DNA of 64,000 bases from Vesta saturnalis (lineage: Eukaryota; Arthropoda; Insecta; Coleoptera; Lampyridae). The notes below the pieces were generated by a model. That model did not search any database, was not told where the DNA came from, and worked only from the letters and a program-made list of their open reading frames with translations. The first letter of the stretch is position 1. Every line of letters begins with the position of its first letter. The stretch covers positions 1,990,001 to 2,054,000 of the forward strand of contig JARFJB010001946.1 of NCBI GenBank assembly GCA_036346205.1. The letters are read 5' to 3'. Of the stretch, positions 46,083 to 56,758 are shown piece after piece. The translations under genes and the position numbers were made by a program.

Positions 46083-47810
46083 TTACGCTCTACAGTTCAA
46101 ACGAATAACGGTCTTTGTTACACTTCCACATTTTCCACAAACATATTTGTTACACATTGAACAAACGTTAGCAGTTTTATTTTTGTCACATTTTTTAATT
46201 TGGCACTGATGACGTTTTTTAAGTTTCGTTGTATCAGATGTGCTGGTACTTGCACCAGAATCTTGTTTCGAATCTAGATACCCTTTTCTTAGTTCCTCAG
46301 TTAGAGTGAAAATAAAGTCTCTTCTTTTTATTTTACTGGCTACGACTTGATTATAAACTAACCAACCGTTGATTGTGGCGAGATCTAAAACATTGTAAAA
46401 CACATGAACTGGCCATCTACGTGAACCAGCTTCTAGCCATTTGGTCCAACACATCTATCCCAAACTTTGTTTCATTGTAATACAACACTGTCTCAGGTTT
46501 CTTCTTTTTGCTATCATCTATAGGCACAGTTGGATGTAGCTCACTTAGCAATATGACATTTTTATTAACTTTACCCTGATAAATTAACAAGGTGCTTTTA
46601 TCAATTTTCATGACTGTGATAGAATATAACTCTGCCCTGTTATTCTTGATACAAATTGGTAATTCCCTTCTTGCTCGGTTCATTGTTCCTACTATTGTTG
46701 TGTTATTGTTTGCCAGCATTGTCACTAACTTTTGGCTGGTAAAAAAGTTGTCGGTAGTAACACTTCCATTAATTTTAAAACAACATAGGGATTGGTTTTC
46801 AGGATGCGTATCATCTACCCAAAATTTTATACCAAATTTATCAGGCTTATTCGCCATATATTGTGTAAATCTGCATCTAGCTTTAGTAGGAAACAGTTGT
46901 TCATCTACTGCAATGTTTGCTCCTGGAACATAGCAAGCTTTACAGTTACTAATAAATTTATCCCATGTTGCGGACGCCAAAGCAAACTTATCACTAACTA
47001 GACGTTCGTTTCGTGTTGATCGAATATCAAATCTTAAAAATCTCATGAATTCACGAAATCGATTGCGTGAGACATGGTCTCACAAAAAAAAGTCGGTCCC
47101 CAAGACCATAAACTGTCAAGCTGTAATGTTCTTGCGCCGTAAGCACCACGAGCTAGCAATATTGCAAGAAAAGCAAGTTCTTGAAGAGACAATGACCAGT
47201 TTGTATCGTCTCCTAGTTGTCGTTTAGCTTAAATTTCAGTACATTTCTGAATGTGTTTTAGCGTTGTGTTATCTATAAATAATCGAAATGCACTTAACAC
47301 AGAGTTAGCAAACACATTTCCTTTTGCATAAGGAGTTGGTCCAGGAGTATTTCACATAACATTTCTTTGAACTATACGGCCAACTTGATTCCACAACTTC
47401 CCATGTATAGATTTGGATGATTGTTTACTCCGCTTCCTTATGAAGAAAAGAGCTCTCAATCTACAGTAGGAATGTGCACTGAGTTAGGCTGTGGTGCAAA
47501 CTTACCGTTTTTATATGTTGTATAGTATATATTATTTGTAAATGCATGTAATTTTTTCGTTTTGGATGGTGTTCAATGTAATCACTAATTTCATTAGATG
47601 TACAAGGATCAGAAGTGACATTATTTTGGCTGACATCAGATTCTTCACTTTGTTCACTACTTTTGTAATCAACCGGAAGAGCTTTATCACTTTCACCATC
47701 TTCGGAATGGTTATTTGCTTTTTCGGATCCGCATTCAGATAAGTTTTCCAACTCCGCAAGATAACCTAAAGCCTGTTGTTGTGGAAAACCGCGAGACGAA
47801 CATATTTTTT
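46083..47810 (-). pseudogene. piggyBac transposase, PB2, nearly full length
   Basis: N-terminal acidic region with SSRGFPQQQALGYLAELENL then SECGSEK and repeated S/E/D. After the 104-bp segment come KLWNQVGRIVQRNV, TPGPTPYAKGNVFANSVLSA, LGDDTNWSLSLQELAFLAIL, ETMSRNRFREFMRFLRFD and STRNERL. The catalytic core has NIAVDEQLFPTKARCRF (first Asp), KFGIKFWVDD, TTDNFFTSQKLV (second), ETVLYYNETKFGIDVLDQM (third) and AGSRRWPVHVFYNVLDL. The C-terminal cysteine-rich zinc-binding domain reads CDKNKTANVCSMCNKYVCGK. Lesions: stops near 47050, 47225 and 47350, and a frameshift near 46440. Start codon unclear (no ATG in frame before SSRGF). Recognition by motif order is strong; the enzyme is inactive as read. 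Confidence 0.9.
47436..47539 (+). repeat. 104-bp direct repeat, copy 1 (in PB2)
   Basis: Begins CCTTATGAAGAAAAGAGCTC and ends TATATATTATTTGT. No difference from 48715-48818 was seen on reading both. It lies between the acidic N-terminus and the rest of the PB2 transposase. Confidence 0.95.
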
Positions 47811-48273
47811 TACTAGGAAGTTATCCCCGTAATAAGTACAGAAGTATCTCACAAGAACGTTTACTTGGAACTAATTTGAAATCTCAAAGTACTTGAATAC
47901 ATAGATCTATATAGAAACCGATTATAACTTGCATTTTTCATATCTCGGGCGGGTAGGTAAAAATAGCGAAGATTATTCATAATTTCGGACACGACTAAAC
48001 AAATTACCACAATAATAGGAAAATACTTTGGTTTATCTCAACGTGGTAATTATTTTTGTTATACAATCTCGAAACTGATTATTAATATATGAACGGTCAA
48101 AATGACGGTTCCGGCAGTTATACAAATACTACAAAACCCTCTAAAACGGTTTAATTTTCTTAATATATTTTTTTATATTCTAAAAGTAAAAACCTCAACA
48201 CCCTAACTCCAAGCAACAAAATTTTAAAGAAGGCACGCGGTCAAATTGACCGCCGCGGTAGTTCTAGTGTTAA

Positions 48274-50205
48274 GTGAACAAATTAGACGAATTGATTTAC
48301 AAACATTAAAGTAACGCTAGTCTAATATTGTTTCGGAAGGTGCAAGGAGAACAGCTGACCTCAGTTAGTGTTTTCTAACATTTGAGTGCAGTGTTAATTT
48401 GTTCACATAGGTCAAAAAAAGTTTTGTCATTTCATTGAAGTTATTCAGTTTCAATCAACTTTCGTTTTGAAATAATTCTTCGTAAGGATAGGTTATGTTT
48501 TATGTATAGTTTTGCGTATCGATTAAGAATCGTTGACTACCGTAAAGGTTTGCGAAACATTAAGTATTATTTTATTTGCTTTTATCTTGAAATTAATCAG
48601 CAAATATTACTTTGATTTCTTGTATTTTGATTATTTAATCTACAAAATGAGTGGCGCCTGAATTATGCATATCTGATTTATAGCATTGGATATTATCACT
48701 GCATTTCCTTACGACCTTATGAAGAAAAGAGCTCTCAATCTACAGTAGGAATGTGCACTGAGTTAGGCTGTGGTGCAAACTTACCGTTTTTATATGTTGT
48801 ATAGTATATATTATTTGTTATGTTACCTTTTTATATTAGCTTCCAAGATAGGAAAAAATATATTCACTAAAACAATGAGACGTAGAAAGCCCAACCTTCA
48901 CAAAGTAAATTTTATAAAAGTCCATCTACGGAATAAAAAAAGTTGAATAAAAATGTCCATCAAAGAATACACAAGGATCATCGAAACCTTCGCTATATTG
49001 TGAAGATTTTGATCTATGCTAAGCATTGTTTGGTTTCGTTTTTGTATTGTCCTATGCATGCTTGTGAACAAGCCATTTCCTTAATTTCTAACTGATCGAA
49101 TTAAAACATTCACTACTGTGACATTTAAGATTTTCGTAAAATTTTAAAACGAACTACAGTTTTTGCTCCAATATCAATAAGTTTGAAATCAAAAAATGAA
49201 AAATTAAAAAATCAGATTAGCAGAACAAATTTAAGTTTGGGATCATAAGCCAGAAGAGCAAAATGTAAAATTGAACATTTGCTACAATTTTTATCACCTT
49301 AAAAAGCACACCAGGAATAATTAAAAACATAAATTGCCCAAAATACTTACGTGTTCATGAGAAACAGCTAACTAGGTAGTTGACTTAATCAATCCTTCAC
49401 CTCCAGAAACGCCAATAAATTAGAATGTAGTTATGCCTTTAAACATGAACTGTTATTAAAAAAACACAAGTCCATTTGAAACCTTAAAGAGTTGAAGTCG
49501 TTTACAAGCGTATCGATCGATTATTTATTTATTAACAATCAGTCTTAGTAAATTAAAAAAGTATTTGTAATTACTAGAGTGTATTGGAGCAGGTACGCAG
49601 CTTAGCTCTAGGTTCTATATTTCGCGGGTCATCTCATTAATACTGCCGCATACAATGCATACGTCGTCTTCAAAAAAGTCAACTGGGCATGCAAGAATCC
49701 TGACCGTAAGTCGATTGAAAAATGTTTCTAAAAGGTTTGGAAAAGGAATTGTGTCTGATAAATTTGGCAAAATGCTCGCAAAGTGCAGGACTTCCGAGCA
49801 CGTCTATTCGTCCTTTACAAATTTTGTGATTTGAATCCAGTAAAGTGGATGATGTATCTAGAGGGTTGGCAACTAGTGAACCACGAGGTAATGCCACTCG
49901 CCATGCAGTAGAAAATGTACCGCGTAAGGTAAGATGTTTTCTGTGTCCGAGATCAGTTCGTAGAAATGCATGAAAGCGTGTAATCACTGCGGCAAGTGTG
50001 TGTACCTTAGATATACAATCAAAGAAGAATAAACCATTTCTATAATATGTTCAAATTGCTAATATATTCATCAATAATTCATTTCTGATTTATTAATAAA
50101 TATTACCTAGTTAGAATTAAACAAACGGCGTGGCACTAATATTTACCACAATTATGCTGGAGTCTGTCACTAACCCCCCCCCCTCGCGCCCCGGAATCTC
50201 CAGGT
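48274..50205. other. No convincing gene; one unassigned frame
   Basis: A minus-strand frame at 49679-49987 (103 codons, MITRFHAFLRTDLGHRKHLT onward) has mixed composition and could be an old coding remnant. A neighbouring frame reads DFFEDDVCIVCGSINEM. No family was recognised and no start or splice context supports a gene. An inverted pair GTGAACAAATTA (48274) and TAATTTGTTCAC (near 48393) follows PB2. Confidence 0.35.
48715..48818 (+). repeat. 104-bp direct repeat, copy 2 (outside PB2)
   Basis: Same 104 bp as 47436-47539, located about 440 bp outside the right TTAA of PB2. Confidence 0.95.
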
Positions 50206-50700
50206 GCACGAGGAGGGTTCAGGATTTTTGTACGATCTAAGCAATACTTTACCTCCCGACAACTCTTTCTGGGTTGGTGCTCCCCAATACGCCCTAGATA
50301 TCGTTGATCGTATTTAAAAGAGTCAATAGGCTTATAATTACCTTCTGACGTACAGTCCTTTGAACACAGAAGAATCGTTTCAGTTCTTTCTTGGTATTAT
50401 CTCTACTACTACTATTGCTGCTGAATTACATTCTTTGATATCATCAGTACGCAGTACAAATCCCCACTTGTCGTAACAAACGGGCGCAATCCACATTCTT
50501 CTACACGGAATCTAAACTCTGGATTGATCTCCCTAGTTCCTCTTTTCCTCTCACTTATGAATTTTAACGTGTTCATAGACATCTCTTGGCAATTCAATGT
50601 CCTTTTATCCACCCTCCTAAGTGTTCCTGAGTGCTTTAGCACTATAGGCAAAGTTTATCCTATTCAGGTTTACAATTATTTAAAAAAAAAATGCGACTGT
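50206..50700 (+). pseudogene. LINE RT C-terminal fragment
   Basis: Plus-strand frames read VGAPQYALDIVDRI, then PLNTEESFQFFLGIIS (equivalent of the SLEHRR--A-LS-FYRY block), AAELHSLISSVRSTNPH, RNPHSSTRNLNSGLISLVP and a final decayed FPRT--LWNSLP-like stretch. This order is typical of the region after the RT domain in insect Jockey/CR1-like LINEs. Stops and frameshifts are frequent. A similar start (HALDTVDRIHKRAIRLTNDP) appears at 63.93 kb. Confidence 0.55.
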
Positions 50701-50974
50701 TAATCTTTTTGCCTAATTCATAGGGTCCAGGATTAAGAAATAATCAATTTTTGTCCCCATTGCCGTTACTACAAAAACCATTGAAAGCTTTTCTACATCA
50801 TAGTCTTACTCGTTATCACCGCATACAATGATATTAGAAGCCATCGTCGCTTAAGGTACATTTGTATAAAACCATGAAACATGCTAACGGAGGTGGACTT
50901 AGTTTCAGAATCTGTACCGGTTCGGAAATTCTCCCTGAATTGGGTTTAGATCCTATCCCCTTTCAAACTCCAAC

Positions 50975-51560
50975 CCCTACATATCCGGATCATTCACGAC
51001 CTGTTGCAGTTTCAATGCAACCTCGTCTATACGTAAATTAAGAACCGCCAACACGTACACAAATACGCTGGAGAAAATCGTAATATAGGATCTCGCCCTG
51101 TGTCGTTTTTCATTTCCCCCGATTGAAACGTACCGTAGAGTGTCGCCCTATGTCATGCTCTTCAAACTCCGTGTTCCTAAGACGAACTAGTCGCACACGA
51201 ACTATACAGGTTATTATATCAAAACCTAAAACCTGGTTCACATTGCGATCTAATCTGTAATCTGTGCCACACCTGAATAATATTCGTATTCATATTCATA
51301 ATTTTTTCGGTTTTCCAGTAATTTCTTCTTTTATGCCAAATTCAAATAGAAAACCCAGTTTATCTTAACCACAACTCCAGAAGGTAGCACTCCGATTTGC
51401 CTTTACTACTCAGCTTAAAGTTAATCTTAGAGGTTTACTTAAAAATAAAAAAACCTACCTATTAGAATTTATTATTAAAACTTATACTGGTTGATCTTTT
51501 ATTAACGGAAAAGCTCTAGTACTTTACAAGCTAAGCATAAATCATTTTACTAAACATATA
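50975..51560 (+). repeat. Direct repeat R3, copy 1
   Basis: Aligns with 53360-54080: CAACCTCGTCTATA-GTAAATTAAGAA, GTATCG-like TGTCGTTTTTC, CTACC-ATTAGAAT and CAAGCTAAGCATAA in the same order. About 80-85% identity by eye, with an extra 100 bp in copy 2. Probably the same repeat family as, or 3' flank of, the LINE fragment before it. Confidence 0.65.
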
Positions 51561-53359
51561 GTATAAAACATCAATACTAGTTAAACAAGAGTTTATTAAA
51601 ATACTCTCTTAATTCTGTCTGTATATGAGGGACATTCCTTGCATTGTCATCAGCGGTAATTGAATTTATTAAATTAAGTTACCTTGAAAAGATTTGTCCA
51701 AAAACTGCATAAAAATGTTGTTCTTAGTAGGGGGATCACCTGTATTTAGATAAACGACAATAGTACAAATTATTCGTACAACAATTTGTACAAGCAAGTA
51801 CAACACGCCAAATATGAACTTTCCATCTCTCTTGACGAGCATGTCGACCGAGCCTACGATAGGCTTCTGAGATAATACCTTAACTGAAATAATGTCAAAG
51901 TCTAGTTATACAAAGTGGGTATACTCATGCTCTCGTTCATTTAGAAATGATACTACAAACTGTCGAAGAGATTGGAGGAATTTACGAACCCAACCGTGTT
52001 GGTAATGCTGCTCTTCCACAGATGGTATTTGTAAGTGTTCAGGAGAGGCGTAGTAAATGTAACTATTGAAAGATCTATCCTTATCATTGTCTTTTCTTTT
52101 CAGAAAAACAGCAGAGAATGACTGGCTATACTGGAGGACCGAAGCAATTGACAGACAGATAAACGGACGCCACACTTTGTATACGGTTAAACGTTTTCGT
52201 CACGGCAATGGTCGATATGTCAGTATTCCATCATCTACCGATGTTGACCATCTAACAATCCACACGGGAGCATCTACAGTGGGCACTACACTGCACTACT
52301 CTCAATTACTTGCACCACGTCCACGCAGGGTGCAAGTATACAGAAATGGCACGAAAGGACTTCTTTTTTGCGCTTACATGTAGCAAACTTATTACGCTTG
52401 TACGAAATCACACTGTTTTTGTTCATAACGCAAACCATATAAATAAATACATTACCATATAATTTTATTTTTTTTCTACTATTACATGTCAAGGAGTTTA
52501 ATGTAAGATGTATGACCTCAGTTAAAATTTGGGCGCGGTAGACGTTCTACATGTCACTTTCTGAATTGTGCGAGCTTGAGAGGTTTTTAATTGCGTTAAT
52601 GTGTCAACATTAAAATTGTGTAATCTAGGTATTGTGTAACCTTGGTATTTTTGGACCTTTAAATGTCAGACCTTGAAAGTATGAGTTCCAAAACTCTCCA
52701 ATCTTCCTACTCAGAGATTCTAACAACCGGCACCGATTTTTTTTAAATTGTAACAATTTGTCAAAATTAAGTAAGGTCTTTTCTGGTGAAATTTTCTAAT
52801 TCGCATTGAGAATATGTATCCATTATTGACGAAATTAGTATATAAGAAATATGCGCCAATCTTGTACTGGTTCACCTAAACTTTGCAAAACACGCATATT
52901 ACATTGATGATCGTGAATTAATGTACGAAGCATGGTGTTCTAGTTTTTTTGTTTTCAAATATTTCTTTTGGAATTTCAATTACAACCTATCAGGGGTTTT
53001 CGGTTATTTCCAATACATCCAGTACATTTTGTACCCTTATTTTACGTTTTACTACCCCATTGCAAGTTACATTTTCCGCCTCTGCGATAAATATTTGAAT
53101 ATTATCTAATGCCTCCGAAACAACTTCAATTTTTATTAATCGTGTCTTTAATTCGGTTATATTATCATTAGATTTGGCCTTTGACTGTCCCTCTTCCTTG
53201 TATTTAAGACAGACAGATCTATCCTAAAATAAATGTCTTTTTTATCTAATTTATAAAACAAATATTTAAAAACGGAGTTTATTATTGATTTTGTATGTTA
53301 GAGGCTCAACTCCGATGGATGCTGATTTAAAATTAGGAAAGAATACCACAAAAAGCAAG
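51561..53359. other. Spacer between the R3 copies, no gene called
   Basis: A frame of 105 codons at 52066-52383 is open, but its antisense is open too and no motif is recognised. If R3 were an LTR this interval would hold gag/pol; I see none. Confidence 0.35.
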
Positions 53360-54080
53360 CACCCCCGCATATCCTGACCATTCACGAGTTAATGTCGTTG
53401 GAATCCAACCTCGTCTATATGTAAATTAAGAAGCAGCAAGATGTACACAGGTATACTGTACGAAAACGCAACGTAACATCTCTCTCTGTATCGTTTTTCT
53501 TCCCATAATTAAAACGTATCGTAGGATATCGCCCTATCTCCTTTAAACTCCCCGTTGCTAAGAGGGACTAGTCGTAATTACGAGCCCTCAGGTGCAATAA
53601 ATTATACCTCATACAACCAATTACGCTCCACCACCCGCACCCAAACAGTCCAGGTTACTATGCAGAAAACTGAAACCTGATTCATATTGCGATCTAAGCT
53701 GTAATAAAAATCTAGTTGTTAAACCCTGTTTCAAACGTGAATACTGTTCGTATTCATAATTGTAATTTTTTCGGCTTTGCAGTAATGTCTTTCGTTATTC
53801 GAAATTCAAGTAGAAAACCTAGTTTATTTTAACCACTACTCCAGAACAAATACGGCCAGTATTTGCTTGAAACGATTGTCCTGTGTGATAAGTAATAATC
53901 ACCCGGTCAGATAACATCCGATTTACCCTCACCCCTCAACCTGATCTTATTCTTACAGGTTCACTTAAAAATAGAAAAACCTACCGATTAGAATGTGTTA
54001 TTATTAAGACATCCTGGTTGGCCTTTTATCAGCAGAAAATCGCCAGTAGTTTACAAGCTAAGCATAACTCATTTTCCTAA
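53360..54080 (+). repeat. Direct repeat R3, copy 2
   Basis: Counterpart of 50975-51560, with an insertion of about 100 bp near 53860-53930. Confidence 0.65.
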
Positions 54081-55139
54081 AAGACGCCAAATTTTTAGTT
54101 AACCTATAATTTGACAAAACCCTAAAAGTCGCCAAAATCTTAAACCTAGGGAAGTGACAAATTATCTTGTTCACTTTAACCCATGACTTTACAACAACAT
54201 ACAATTACAAATATAAACATTGTGTCGTAACGATAGAGTAAAGTGGATTTTTGCTAACCGCAACTTAAGATAGGATTAGTCCATTTTCCTGCGAATTTTG
54301 AAATTTTTACTATATAAATGACTGAGAAACTACCTATTTATCAAGACCATTAAAACGCGTTTTCAGCTTTAAATCAAAATACTTGAGTAATTATGAAATT
54401 CCAACACATGTTCTATATGACAAAAAAAAAAGTTTAATAAACACGAAAGATTCAACTAAGAAAGGCCGCCGGCCATAACTCAGAAACTATCGAGATTGAA
54501 CAGTGAAATAAAAAATCTAATAATACATGTGTCGAAGAGAAAATGCTGGAAATAATTTTTTATTTCCTACTATTGTCGCCAGAGGGCATTTCACTGATCT
54601 AATATTGAAATTCCCATTTTTTGGCAATTTACCTTAGTAATGTATTTAAACAAATATATCCATTGTAAACTAGTGATCAATATGTAAAACTTTGTTTAAG
54701 AATTTTTACGATTGTTGTCAAAATAAAGGGAGGGGAACCATATAATGTGTTACTAGAAAAAATCGAAACGGGTTGCTTGAATTTGTCAAGATTGGTATCG
54801 ATGTTAAGGAAATATTTGATATTACCAGACAAATCCAAAACCACAGCAATTTCTTATCTCCGTCTTCTTGTTGAAGGGCAAAACGGTTGACTTTTATAAA
54901 AAAATTCAAATGATACCAAATGTGTTTTTCACTGATATTGGAAGGAAAATTAATAAGGGGGTATTTTAAACAAATTATGTCAATAGAACCAACGATATAG
55001 TCAAAAATGTGGTAATATAACAGGCAATTGGAGGTATAAACAAATCGTACGCTTAAAATACATAAGTAGGCTATGAAAACTTTAATTTCTTTCAAAATTT
55101 CTTTGGTTCTGAAAAGGATTTGTTTAATAAATAATACTT
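54081..55139. other. No gene seen
   Basis: AT-rich. A 125-codon minus frame at 54718-55095 has no recognised motif; it may be the 3' flank of the adjacent mariner remnant. Confidence 0.4.
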
Positions 55140-55856
55140 TTAATGACGTCCTAAGTGCTCAAACTGCCGACCGTCATTTTTAATATACAACTGGATCTTA
55201 TCCCTTGCGAACTGCACTGCATATTCAATTTCTGCCACCGGTATTGAATGTATTCCTTCTTATATTCTATTTAGTAGGTTTTCTATTGTCGTTACTCTAG
55301 TTTGATATACCATTATCCTTCAACCGGCCCCATAAATAGAAATTGAAGCAAGTTAAATCCGGAGAACGAGGAGGTCAGTGGGATATGCTACCTATACGTA
55401 TCCACCTGCCTAGAAATATTACATTAAGATGTCGTCGTACATCATGTTGGAAGAACATTTTCGTTCTAGTTTGAAGGTCAATATTTTCAAGTAGACCGGG
55501 TAGTTGCTTTTGAAAGAAGTTTAAATAGACCCTACCAGTCAATGCTCTTTTGAACATCACCGGTCCAAGAATTCTTCCGGTAATTATTCCACAACACACA
55601 TTAATTTTCCACCTCCCTTGGTGCTGCACCTCGCGTAGCCAATGAGGATTGTCTCTCGACCAGCAATGCATATTATTCAAATTTAATTTTCCGTTACAAC
55701 TAAATGTGGTTTCGTCTGTCCACAAAATTCTAGGTAAAAGTTGAGGATCCTCTTGCATCATATTTAATAGTTAGTTGTGAAAGTTCAACCTTCTATCAAA
55801 ATCTTGAGGTATCAAAACTTTATGATGGACAATATGATATGGATGTAGTCTAAAAA
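55140..55856 (-). pseudogene. DD41D-type mariner transposase remnant
   Basis: Reading inward from 55856 on the minus strand: LHPYHIVHHKVLIPQDF, DRRLNFHN, ILWTDETTFSCNGKLNLNN (first Asp), HCWSRDNPHWLREVQHQGRW, INVCCGIITGRILGPVMF, then FFQHD directly joined to VRRHLNVIFLGRWI. About eight codons carrying the GCPAHYS part are thus deleted. PPRSPDLTCFNFYLWG follows, with the third catalytic Asp replaced by Asn, and the end is KNDGRQFEHLGRH-stop. It is closest in wording to mariner C. The N-terminal HTH half is missing; the gene stops 12 bp from a (TAA)n tract. Confidence 0.85.
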
Positions 55857-55863
55857 GGTAGAA

Positions 55864-55983
<120 letters not shown>

Positions 55984-56522
55984 TTGATTTAGTTAACCAC
56001 ATCAAAAAAAAATATTGCAACTTTTTGTGGAATGTCAAAATCCTTAAATACAAAAGCATTGTATAAGCATATACAAAAAAACTTAAATATATCACGTTAC
56101 AATTAGTAGTAACCAAAAACATGTAAACGACATTTAAAAATCAACTAATTAAAGAATAAATTTATCTTGAAAATGAGCTTCTACTGCATAGTAACACTTA
56201 TGAGTAAGGTATGTCTTAACTTGGCTTTTAAAAGATTCATAAGATAGTAGTTTGACTAAATTTGGTAAAATATTGTAATACTTTAACTGTAAAGAATTTT
56301 TTGAGATTTTCTTTTGAAGTTTTATAAGATGGAAGTTATTGCTATTTAAATTGTTTTTAAAAATACCCAGTTACAGTGTTCATTTATTGAAAACTGCTGG
56401 TTTATTAATCTAATTAAGTAGGTCGAAGTTACTTAAACGTCAGAAATTAAGTACCTACTTTAATTGTTGTTATTAACGTATTTATTAATTATTGGTTACT
56501 AATTCGTGAACTAATGGCGAAC
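55984..56522. other. No gene seen
   Basis: AT-rich, lying between a microsatellite and a mariner N-terminal fragment. Confidence 0.4.
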
Positions 56523-56758
56523 TAAGTAATGAAGAATACGTAGATATGATAATTGTGTATGGATCTGCTGAAGGAAACGCTGAACGTGCAAGACTTATGG
56601 ATATTTTGAACGATTTCCAAATCGACAATATCGATACCGCTGCAGATAATTTTCACAAAGTTTCACGATTATCAGAAAACTGGATTCGTCTTGCGCAATT
56701 GTGCGTTGACATTCGGGGCTTGCCAACTTTTGTAATTTTTATAAATTATGTTAATTAA
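56523..56758 (+). pseudogene. DD41D-type mariner transposase, N-terminal fragment
   Basis: The frame LSNEEYVDMIIVYGSAEGN followed by AERARLMDILNDF and TAADNFHKVSRLSENW matches the DUF4817-like HTH (compare NEEYADMHLVYGE at 44.5 kb). After about 55 codons the similarity ends and a stop follows at 56756. No catalytic domain is found downstream. It is on the opposite strand to the C-terminal remnant at 55.1-55.9 kb, so the two are not obviously one copy. Confidence 0.6.

Larger units (their letters stand above)
45858..48273 (-). mobile_element. piggyBac-like element PB2, both ends present
   Basis: TTAA at 45858-45861 is followed by CACTTGCACCGCCGG. TTAA at 48270-48273 is preceded, on the opposite strand, by CACTAGAACTACCGCGGCGG. 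Together these give piggyBac-type tips with TTAA target duplications. Length including duplications is 2416 bp, typical of autonomous piggyBac elements. It carries one minus-strand transposase gene with several lesions. A 104-bp segment duplicated elsewhere lies in the gene. Confidence 0.88.

Noticed and set aside
46592..46933. 113-codon plus-strand frame
   Set aside because: Antisense to the piggyBac PB2 catalytic core.
47490..47534. A possible intron (minus strand GTAAGT to CTGTAG) in PB2
   Set aside because: Only about 45 bp long, it does not restore the frame on splicing, and the same DNA occurs as a 104-bp repeat outside the gene.
52066..52383. Possible 105-codon gene
   Set aside because: Both strands are open, no motif or splice context is recognised, and it lies between repeat copies.
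50975..54080. R3 direct repeats as LTRs of a retrotransposon
   Set aside because: No gag, protease or integrase remnant, primer-binding site or target duplication was seen; left as repeats only.
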